NCBI GenBank assembly: GCA_012800885.1
Contig: JAAZIL010000087.1
Location: 1-5,020, forward strand
Direction: 5' to 3'
DNA length: 5,020 bases
From: Candidatus Dojkabacteria bacterium
Lineage (GTDB): Bacteria > Patescibacteriota > Dojkabacteria > SC72
Part shown: in pieces, positions 1 to 5,020 of the stretch
How the letters are laid out: each line of letters opens with the position of its first letter
Numbering within the stretch: position 1 is the first letter of the stretch
The notes under the pieces: generated by a model
The model's input: only the letters and a program-made list of their open reading frames with translations
Told to the model about the DNA's origin: nothing
Databases searched by the model: none
Made by a program: the position numbers and the translations under genes

Positions 1-462
1 ACACTAATTACTAAACCCTATCTCTCTGTAACACCTAATACAGTAACTACATACACTGATAGTAATCTACCTAACTGTAACAAAACATACTACTACGCAA
101 TTAGATCCATAGATGAATTCAACAATGTATCACCCTTGGTTACAGATGAAGTAGTAGTAGTTACTCCTGCTACCGGTACAACAGCAACAGAAGCTACAGT
201 TGCTCAAACAGGAGAGGTAGAGGGTAAAGCCACTGTTGTTGATGATACAAAAGTAGATGAAACAGGTGAAGTAAAAGGAGATGAAGATGTATTAGAGGAA
301 GACCTAATAAATGAGAAGGAATCTGTAATAGAGCAGGATGAAGTAGATGATGGTGAAGTAGAGAAGAAATCCTTTGTACAGAAGTACTGGTTACTCTTGG
401 TACTTGTTGTAGTAGTGCTAATTGGTGGTGTAGGATATAGTTATGTCAGAAAACAGAAGTAA
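1..462 (+). CDS. Surface protein, 3' end: FN3-like domain, acidic linker, C-terminal membrane anchor (5' partial)
   Basis: The frame is open from the first base, so the gene begins outside the window and a TTG or GTG inside it should not be taken as the start. The visible part is 153 residues. Residues 1-57 look like the last strands of a fibronectin type III domain: a Thr-rich stretch, then TYYYAIRSIDEFNNVSPL, which resembles the usual 'YYYxVRAxDxxGNxS' ending. Residues about 55-125 form a low-complexity linker, first Thr/Val/Ala-rich and then strongly acidic. Residues about 129-149 are one hydrophobic helix (WLLLVLVVVVLIGG core), followed by the basic tail RKQK. This layout predicts an outside domain anchored by a C-terminal helix with its tail in the cytoplasm. 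The gene overlaps the sortase gene by 20 nt, so the two are probably co-translated. No LPXTG-like motif precedes the helix. The FN3 call rests on half a domain; ligand and role are unknown. Confidence 0.82.
   Translation, partial: TLITKPYLSVTPNTVTTYTDSNLPNCNKTYYYAIRSIDEFNNVSPLVTDEVVVVTPATGTTATEATVAQTGEVEGKATVVDDTKVDETGEVKGDEDVLEEDLINEKESVIEQDEVDDGEVEKKSFVQKYWLLLVLVVVVLIGGVGYSYVRKQK
208..366 (+). repeat. Imperfect GEV(E/K) repeats in the acidic linker
   Basis: Three related hexapeptides lie in the linker of the surface protein: TGEVEG (208-225), TGEVKG (262-279) and DGEVEK (349-366). The first two are 54 nt (18 codons) apart. Their DNA differs at synonymous positions as well (for example gga-gag-gta versus ggt-gaa-gta), so they are protein-level repeats rather than a recent DNA duplication. 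They probably belong to a flexible, charged stalk that holds the FN3-like part away from the membrane. Chance similarity in a Glu/Val-rich segment cannot be excluded. Confidence 0.4.
432..435 (+). promoter_or_regulatory. Possible ribosome binding site of the sortase gene
   Basis: AGGA lies 7 nt before the ATG at 443, inside the coding sequence of the upstream surface protein. It is the only start among the complete genes here with a Shine-Dalgarno-like core at a normal distance. It supports the start at 443 and the 20-nt gene overlap. Confidence 0.45.
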
Positions 463-1105
463 ATCTAAAAGAGGATATCTGAAATATATAGGTATCCTCT
501 TCCTTCTTCTAGGATTAATCATACTCTCTATCATATATTCCCCTGTAATAAAGGCATACATTGATTACAAACTGTATCCTTTCCCCAACAAGGAGATTAA
601 AATAGAGCTTACCAATGGGAGTGATAATATTACTACAGATATCAGTAAGGATACAGATACAGTATTTGTAGATAAGGATTTCGGATTGTATATTCCTAAG
701 ATAAAAGCTAATGCTAAAGTAATTAAGAATATAGATCCGAATAATTACAATGCCTATCGTAATGCCCTAGTACACGGAGTTGTTCATGCTAAAGGTACTT
801 CTCTACCAGATGAATCAGGTAATGTTTTTCTTTTTGCACACTCCACTGTAAATTTCTATGAAAGAAGGCAGTACAACATCTATTTCTATCTCCTTGGTCA
901 ACTAGAAGAGAATGACCTTGTCTATGTAAGTTATCAAGGGGAGATCTATACTTACAAAGTATTAGAGTTTAAAGTTGTTAAACCAGATGAAGTGAAGTAT
1001 CTAGGTAAATATATGGATGAAGATACACTCACTTTAATGACATGTTGGCCAGTAGGTGGAAACTCTCATAGAGGAATTGTAATAGCAACAAGAGTAATTG
1101 AGTAA
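443..1105 (+). CDS. Sortase family transpeptidase, membrane-anchored
   Basis: This is a 220-residue cysteine transpeptidase that would cleave a sorting motif in an exported protein and join it to a cell-surface nucleophile. A basic N-terminus (RSKSKRGYLK) leads into one membrane helix at about residues 13-35, giving a type II protein with its catalytic domain outside. The sortase beta-barrel follows from about residue 80, beginning FGLYIPKI. The catalytic set is complete: His133 in FLFAHS, Cys201 in TLMTC, and Arg210 in the following NSHRGIVIA. The TLxTC motif and compact barrel resemble the class D/E type more than class A or B, but the class is not certain. The start at 443 fits the membrane anchor and has AGGA in front. 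It overlaps the upstream surface protein gene by 20 nt, which suggests coupled expression and makes that protein the first candidate partner. No pilin or other LPXTG protein is visible in the window. Confidence 0.93.
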   Translation: MSENRSKSKRGYLKYIGILFLLLGLIILSIIYSPVIKAYIDYKLYPFPNKEIKIELTNGSDNITTDISKDTDTVFVDKDFGLYIPKIKANAKVIKNIDPNNYNAYRNALVHGVVHAKGTSLPDESGNVFLFAHSTVNFYERRQYNIYFYLLGQLEENDLVYVSYQGEIYTYKVLEFKVVKPDEVKYLGKYMDEDTLTLMTCWPVGGNSHRGIVIATRVIE

Positions 1106-1108
1106 GAA

Positions 1109-1137
1109 GTGAGAAATATCTAGATATCCTGTAAAAT
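1109..1137 (+). promoter_or_regulatory. Candidate promoter for the folD-glyA-thyX-dcd operon
   Basis: GTGAGA (1109-1114, four of six matches to the TTGACA -35 consensus) and TAAAAT (1132-1137, five of six matches to TATAAT) are separated by 17 bp, the preferred sigma70-type spacing. Transcription would start near 1144, giving a leader of about 22 nt before folD. The position fits, because this 60-bp gap is the only real spacer in the window and lies where gene function changes. AT-rich DNA gives such matches easily by chance, so this is a candidate only. Confidence 0.3.
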
Positions 1138-1156
1138 ACAGAGGATATATTTTACA
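1116..1156 (+). other. Overlapping inverted repeats in the sortase-folD spacer
   Basis: Three symmetric elements overlap here. ATATCTAGATAT (1116-1127) is a perfect 12-bp palindrome. ATATCC plus TGTA (1124-1133) can pair with TACA plus GGATAT (1137-1148), leaving a 3-nt loop and a 2-nt bulge. TGTAAAATA (1130-1138) can pair perfectly with TATTTTACA (1148-1156) around a 9-nt loop. The second and third share bases and exclude each other. They cover the candidate -10 and start region, so they could be an operator in DNA, or alternative hairpins in read-through RNA from the sortase gene. No proper U-tract follows, so an efficient intrinsic terminator is unlikely. The stems are AT-rich and weak. 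Confidence 0.35.
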
Positions 1157-1165
1157 TATAACAGT

Positions 1166-2014
1166 ATGCAGTTACTTAATGGTAAACAGATATCATTAGA
1201 GATATCTGATAATTTACAAGGAGAGATAGAAGAGTATACACAGAAGGGTAAGAGACCTCCTCGTTTAGATATATTACTTGTTGGAGATGACTATGCAAGT
1301 AAGATATATGTAAGTATGAAATCTGAGAAGGCTACCAGTATAGGGGTTGTAACTAATGTACATACCTTTAGTGAGAGTGTTAAAGAGGATGAGCTAATTA
1401 CATTAATTGAGAAACTAAACAGAGATATTAGTGTAGATGGAATAATGGTACAGTTACCTCTCCCTAAACATATTAATCAGGATAGTGTTTTGGAAAGAGT
1501 ATTACCCAGTAAAGATGTAGATGGTTTAACATCTACTAATTTAGGTAAACTTTTTAAAAATAATCCCTCAGCTATACCACCTGCTACTGCTAAAGGGGTG
1601 ATTGAACTACTTAAGAGGTATGATATTGAAATTGAAGGAAAACAAGCTGTAGTAGTTGGTAGAGGAGATATATCTGGATTACCGATAGCAGGTATGTTAC
1701 AAAATGAGAATGCTACTGTAACACTCTGTCATTCATATAGTAAAGATTTAAAGAACATATGTAAAAGAGCAGATATACTTGTAGTAAGTATAGGTAAAGC
1801 ACAATATATTAACAGAGAATATATTAAGGAGGGCTGTATTGTAATAGATGTTGGCACAAACAGAGATGTAGATGGTAAATTAGTAGGAGATGTAGATTTT
1901 AACAGTGTGAAAGATATGGCAGGATCTGTTACTCCTGTACCAGGGGGTATCGGTCCAATGACAATAGCTTGTTTACTTTCTAACTTATTAAATATTTACA
2001 AACAAAATGTCTAA
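1166..2014 (+). CDS. folD: Bifunctional methylenetetrahydrofolate dehydrogenase / methenyltetrahydrofolate cyclohydrolase
   Basis: FolD oxidises 5,10-methylene-tetrahydrofolate to the methenyl form with NAD(P)+ and hydrolyses that to 10-formyl-tetrahydrofolate; both steps are reversible and cytosolic. At 282 residues it has the usual full length. The N-terminal catalytic domain holds Tyr48 and Lys52 in the YxxxK motif (IYVSMK), Gln96 in VQLPLP and Asp119 in KDVDGL, matching the known folate-site and cyclohydrolase residues. The nucleotide-binding domain has GRGDISGLP (165-173), CHS (188-190) and VTPVPGGIGPMT (255-266). Two motifs differ from the common form: PPATAKG where PCTPKG is usual, and GRGDISG where GRSxxVG is usual; the Arg of the loop is kept. 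The ATG at 1166 places LLNGK at the normal N-terminal position. There is no clear ribosome binding site. The gene ends 8 nt inside glyA, so FolD and GlyA are probably co-translated and share methylene-tetrahydrofolate. Confidence 0.96.
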   Translation: MQLLNGKQISLEISDNLQGEIEEYTQKGKRPPRLDILLVGDDYASKIYVSMKSEKATSIGVVTNVHTFSESVKEDELITLIEKLNRDISVDGIMVQLPLPKHINQDSVLERVLPSKDVDGLTSTNLGKLFKNNPSAIPPATAKGVIELLKRYDIEIEGKQAVVVGRGDISGLPIAGMLQNENATVTLCHSYSKDLKNICKRADILVVSIGKAQYINREYIKEGCIVIDVGTNRDVDGKLVGDVDFNSVKDMAGSVTPVPGGIGPMTIACLLSNLLNIYKQNV

Positions 2015-3239
2015 AGAAGATATCATATTTAAATATATAGAAGATGAAGCTAAAAGACAGAGAGAAGGAATAGAGCTAATAGCTTCTGAGAACTACGTTA
2101 GTGAGAATGTACTTAAGGCAATGGGTAGTATACTTACTAACAAATACTCTGAGGGTTATGCAGGCAAAAGATACTACGGAGGTAATGAGTATGTAGATGA
2201 TATTGAGAGAGAGTGTATATCTAGGGCTAAAGAACTTTTTAAAGCAGAGCATGTTAATGTACAGCCATACTCTGGCTCTCCTGCTAATCTAGCTGTACAT
2301 TACGCATTCCTAAAACCTGGAGAGAAAACAATGGGTATGGATCTATCTGCAGGAGGACACCTAACACATGGGTTTAAGGTGTCTCTTACTGGTAAATATT
2401 TTGATTCTGTAAGTTACGGTGTAAATAGGGAGGGATATATTGATTACAATGAGGTAAGAAAGATTGCTAAGGAGCATAAACCAAAATTAATATGGAGTGG
2501 TTTTACAGCATATTCTAGAATTGTAGATTGGAATGAATTTAGAAAGATAGCAGATGAAGTCGGAGCTATACTTGTTGCAGATATAGCTCATGTAGCAGGA
2601 TTGATAGTCGGTGGGGAGTATCCTTCTCCTGTAGATATTGCTGATGTAGTAACTACTACTACACACAAAACACTCAGAGGGCCTAGAGGAGCTATGATTA
2701 TGTGTAAAGAGGAGTATGCAGAGGATATAGATAAGGCAGTGTTCCCTGGCCTACAGGGAGGCCCACACAATCATGTTACTGCAGGTATAGCGGTAGCTTT
2801 AGAGGAAGCAAGTACTAAGGAGTTTAAAGAATATATTAAACAGGTCGTAAAAAACTCTAGAGTACTATCTGATGCTCTAATTGATAGAGGTTTTACTATT
2901 GTATCTGGAGGTACGGATAACCATCTCTTTCTGATAGATACAGTAAAGAGTGTAGATATGGGAGGTCAAGAAGTCTCGGATATGTTAGAGAAAATAGGTA
3001 TTACATTGAATAAAAACAGTATACCTTTTGATGAGAGAAAACCTTGGGATCCTTCAGGAGTAAGAATAGGTACTCCTGCTATTACAACAAGAGGTATGAA
3101 AGAGAGTGAGATGGTTAAAGTTGCAGAGTATATAGATAGACTCTTAAGAGATTCATCAGAGAAAAATATTGAACTGATTAAGAGAGAGATAGAGGAGTTT
3201 ACAGAAGATTTCCCAATTCCGGGTATAGATAATTTGTAA
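2007..3239 (+). CDS. glyA: Serine hydroxymethyltransferase
   Basis: This PLP enzyme converts serine and tetrahydrofolate to glycine and 5,10-methylene-tetrahydrofolate, the main entry of one-carbon units in the cytosol. At 410 residues it is full length. The family signatures occur in order: ELIASEN (23-29), TNKYSEGYAGKRYYGG (44-59) with the active-site Glu49 and Tyr57, SGSPAN (89-94), ADIAHVAG (191-198) with Asp192 and His195 of the PLP site, TTTTHKTLRGPRG (216-228) with PLP-binding Lys221, FPGLQGGPHNH (246-256), and VRIGTPA (352-358) with Arg353, the expected substrate carboxylate ligand. All key residues are present. The ATG at 2007 overlaps the folD stop (ATGTCTAA), a layout typical of translational coupling, and no Shine-Dalgarno sequence is visible. 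Its product, methylene-tetrahydrofolate, is used by FolD upstream and by the ThyX-like enzyme downstream. Confidence 0.98.
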   Translation: MSKEDIIFKYIEDEAKRQREGIELIASENYVSENVLKAMGSILTNKYSEGYAGKRYYGGNEYVDDIERECISRAKELFKAEHVNVQPYSGSPANLAVHYAFLKPGEKTMGMDLSAGGHLTHGFKVSLTGKYFDSVSYGVNREGYIDYNEVRKIAKEHKPKLIWSGFTAYSRIVDWNEFRKIADEVGAILVADIAHVAGLIVGGEYPSPVDIADVVTTTTHKTLRGPRGAMIMCKEEYAEDIDKAVFPGLQGGPHNHVTAGIAVALEEASTKEFKEYIKQVVKNSRVLSDALIDRGFTIVSGGTDNHLFLIDTVKSVDMGGQEVSDMLEKIGITLNKNSIPFDERKPWDPSGVRIGTPAITTRGMKESEMVKVAEYIDRLLRDSSEKNIELIKREIEEFTEDFPIPGIDNL

Positions 3240-3249
3240 CATTATCTTT

Positions 3250-4836
3250 GTGAGAGGTTTTTTTAATGAGAAATTACAGATTGCAGGCATAGCGTCTGAT
3301 TCTAAATGGAATGAATTTAAGGTTAATACACTACTGCAGAACAGTAAACAGAAACAACCATCTATAAATGCTTATCTAGGTGCAAGGTATAGTAGATCTG
3401 CAGATTCAATTATAGATATTGCTAAAGAGATTATTGAGAATAATACTGATGCAGCAGATAGACTAGAAAAGATATTTCATGGGTATGGGCATAAGTCTGT
3501 TGGTGATATGGCAGACCTTTTTGTTTGTGTAGAAAATATTCCGATGATTACTGCTATGAAAATTTTCTATTTAAACTCTGTTATTGCAGGACAGGAGAGA
3601 TCTACAAGATATCAAGATTTTAAAGAGCCCAAATTTATCCGTATCTCAGAAGAAGTATGTAAAGAGAAAAAAATACGAGAAGAGTATGACAAAATAATAC
3701 TAAAACAGATGAATGACTACACTAGATTGTTAGAGATGACTAAGAAAGCACTGAAGAAGTATTACAAGATAAGTGAGGATGAAAAGAGTGTCTTACAAGC
3801 TAGAAGTTTTGATGTTGCTAGATACTTACTCCCTATGGGTTTACAAACTAGCATGGGTGCAGTAATGTCTGCAAGAAATTGGTCTGAATTAATATCATAC
3901 TTGAGTGCTGGTGATAGTGTTGTTGATAATGAGGTTGGTAACCTGTTACTTAATCTCTTGGGCAAATCTGATATAGAGATCCCTGGATATATTAGAGAAG
4001 CTGATGGTTTAATTAGACACACAGATGCAAATTATTGTAGAAAAGAATCTACTAAAGAAGTATTAGAATATATTAAGAAGGATTTATCTTCTCAGAGAGA
4101 ATATATTTCAGAAGGATGTGAGAAGAGATCTTGTACTATTAGTTACAACTCTAATACAATAGATACTCTTCTGACTCACTATGAACTTCTTCTTAATCCA
4201 TTAGGTAGTAGTAATGAATTAGAGTATGATGAGAATGATAGTAAAAATCTAGGTAAAATATTATTTAAGAATCACTGTCATCATAATTTATTAGGAAATA
4301 TTGCTCAATCTGGTGCTATAAAGATAGAAGGGATGTCCTCACTAGGTACACTGAAAGATTTAAATAGGCATAGAAGTATGGAGAGATTTGTTCCTCTTTT
4401 TCATGATGAAATAGATATTGATAATGAACTAAACAGAGATAGTAAAGATTGTTTCTTTCTATGTAACTATTTAGAGATAGAAGAATTAAAAGAATTAAGA
4501 GCTGAATATATGAATGTACTCTGTGGTACATATGATTCAATTAAGCAGTGGAGAGAAGTATCACAGGAGTTTATGGACGAGGAGTTATCTAGAGAGTATA
4601 CTAAGTATCTACTACCCCATGCACACAGTACTAGGTACTGTTTCTATGCATCTTTTGATGATTTACAATATACTATAAACTTAAGAGTAAAACCTGGTGG
4701 GCATATAGCTTACAGGGAATTAGTATATAGCTGGTTGGAATTACTAAATGATATGGATTGTATCTGGAGTTCTCTCCTAGAATCAATTCCAGAACCAGAT
4801 ATACATAGTAGAGAGCAGTTTCTTGATAGAAGTTAA
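3250..4836 (+). CDS. Long tandem-domain ThyX-like (FAD-dependent thymidylate synthase family) protein
   Basis: The protein has 528 residues, about twice a classical ThyX, and reads as two ThyX-related halves. Half 1 (about 40-255) has ARYSRS (45-50), GYGHKSVGD (78-86), ERSTRY (116-121) and an ARSFDVARYLLP segment (184-195) like the ThyX 'ARxxLP' helix. Half 2 (about 335-505) has DLNRHRSMERF (370-380) and LRVKPGGHIAYRELV (478-492), like the ThyX dUMP-binding C-terminus. The ThyX signature RHR-x7-S is divided: half 1 has LNS where RHR is expected but keeps the Ser, and half 2 keeps RHR (373-375) but has Leu where Ser is expected. I recognise this as a long ThyX-related family; whether it makes dTMP is not something I can assert. 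The start is GTG at 3250, 10 nt after glyA. The nearby ATG at 3266 is out of frame and soon hits a stop. Position between glyA and dcd strongly supports a thymidylate role. Confidence 0.85.
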   Translation: MRGFFNEKLQIAGIASDSKWNEFKVNTLLQNSKQKQPSINAYLGARYSRSADSIIDIAKEIIENNTDAADRLEKIFHGYGHKSVGDMADLFVCVENIPMITAMKIFYLNSVIAGQERSTRYQDFKEPKFIRISEEVCKEKKIREEYDKIILKQMNDYTRLLEMTKKALKKYYKISEDEKSVLQARSFDVARYLLPMGLQTSMGAVMSARNWSELISYLSAGDSVVDNEVGNLLLNLLGKSDIEIPGYIREADGLIRHTDANYCRKESTKEVLEYIKKDLSSQREYISEGCEKRSCTISYNSNTIDTLLTHYELLLNPLGSSNELEYDENDSKNLGKILFKNHCHHNLLGNIAQSGAIKIEGMSSLGTLKDLNRHRSMERFVPLFHDEIDIDNELNRDSKDCFFLCNYLEIEELKELRAEYMNVLCGTYDSIKQWREVSQEFMDEELSREYTKYLLPHAHSTRYCFYASFDDLQYTINLRVKPGGHIAYRELVYSWLELLNDMDCIWSSLLESIPEPDIHSREQFLDRS

Positions 4837-4854
4837 TATATTATTACTTAAAAG

Positions 4855-5020
4855 ATGATATTAGCAGATAGAGATATAAGGAGGAAGTTAGAAACAGGAG
4901 AGATTTCCATTGAACCTTTCTCTGAAGAGAACTTACAACCTGCATCGTATGATTTACATCTGGATAAAACCATTTTAACTTTTAATACTGATAAACATAG
5001 TATTATAGATGTTAAGAAAC
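4855..5020 (+). CDS. dcd: dCTP deaminase, N-terminal part (3' partial)
   Basis: Fifty-five complete codons are visible before the window edge. The N-terminus MILADRDIRRKLETGEI is the typical Dcd opening ('MILSDxDIxxxLexGxI'), followed by IEPF (19-22) and NLQPASYDLHL (26-36), the conserved 'QPASYDLRL' segment of the trimeric dCTP deaminase/dUTPase fold. The enzyme deaminates dCTP to dUTP; some members also hydrolyse dUTP to dUMP. The catalytic Glu and the residues that separate mono- from bifunctional forms lie outside the window, so that point cannot be settled here. The ATG at 4855 comes 18 nt after the ThyX-like stop, with no clear ribosome binding site. Sitting directly after the ThyX-like gene, it would supply the deoxyuridine nucleotide that a thymidylate synthase methylates. 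Confidence 0.93.
   Translation, partial: MILADRDIRRKLETGEISIEPFSEENLQPASYDLHLDKTILTFNTDKHSIIDVKK

Noticed and set aside
136..462. A separate small gene beginning with TTG at 136
   Set aside because: The same frame is open back to base 1 and the upstream residues continue a fibronectin type III-like ending, so 136 is an internal codon of a longer gene cut by the window.
2588..2770. 60-codon reading frame on the - strand inside glyA
   Set aside because: It is antisense to highly conserved glyA coding sequence (PLP-lysine region), has no recognisable product, and is a shadow frame.
3227..3264. Intrinsic terminator between glyA and the ThyX-like gene (AGATAAT / ATTATCT hairpin and a run of seven T)
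   Set aside because: The stem has a single G-C pair, its loop holds the glyA stop codon, and the T-run starts 11 nt after the stem, inside the next coding sequence. Termination here is unlikely.
3762..4022. 86-codon reading frame on the - strand inside the ThyX-like gene
   Set aside because: It lies opposite a well-supported coding region that matches its family throughout, and its translation shows no domain.
4316..4540. 74-codon reading frame on the - strand with a hydrophobic, Leu/Tyr-rich product
   Set aside because: It is antisense to half 2 of the ThyX-like protein, including the RHR motif. The Leu/Tyr/His richness is what results from reading AT-rich sense codons backwards.
3250..4836. 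ThyX-like gene as an artefact of two genes joined by a frameshift
   Set aside because: The frame is continuous across 528 codons, both halves match one known long architecture, and there is no internal start with a ribosome binding site at the junction near residue 255.
1..5020. Recoded TGA (Gly as in Gracilibacteria/SR1, or Trp as in Mollicutes)
   Set aside because: No in-frame TGA occurs in any of the genes, Trp is written TGG, and all genes reach full family length under the standard code. The five visible stops being TAA is explained by low G+C.

Overview
The window is AT-rich (about one third G+C by eye). It is packed with genes on the + strand only. The three complete junctions inside the two gene groups are two overlaps (20 and 8 nt) and a 10-nt gap, and the last gene starts after an 18-nt gap. 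All five stop codons seen are TAA, there is no in-frame TGA, and Trp is encoded by TGG, so the code looks standard. Arg is mostly AGA. Most starts lack a clear Shine-Dalgarno sequence. Together with the long tandem-domain ThyX-like protein, this suggests a reduced bacterium of the Patescibacteria/CPR type. That placement is an inference from style and gene content; an AT-rich Gram-positive lineage is the main alternative.

Region 1 (1-1105) is a cell-surface pair. It holds the 3' end of a secreted or surface protein: the last strands of a fibronectin type III-like domain, an acidic Val/Thr-rich linker, one C-terminal transmembrane helix and a short basic tail. A sortase with a complete His/Cys/Arg catalytic set overlaps its end. 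The surface protein has the layout of a sortase substrate but no LPXTG-type motif.

Region 2 (1106-1165) is a 60-bp spacer, the longest gap in the window. It holds a weak promoter candidate and overlapping inverted repeats rich in ATATC/GATAT. It probably separates two transcription units.

Region 3 (1166 to the right edge) is a one-carbon/thymidylate operon: folD, glyA, a 528-residue ThyX-like protein, and the first 55 codons of dcd (dCTP deaminase). GlyA makes methylene-tetrahydrofolate from serine. FolD interconverts it with 10-formyl-tetrahydrofolate. Dcd feeds the deoxyuridine nucleotide pool. The ThyX-like protein is the candidate enzyme that joins both supplies to make dTMP. A flavin-dependent synthase returns tetrahydrofolate rather than dihydrofolate, so this set could work without dihydrofolate reductase.

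The most interesting item is the ThyX-like protein. The hallmark ThyX signature, RHR followed seven residues later by Ser, appears divided between its two halves: the first half keeps the Ser-Thr-Arg-Tyr end and lacks RHR, and the second keeps RHR and lacks the Ser. No RNA genes, CRISPR arrays or insertion sequences are visible.
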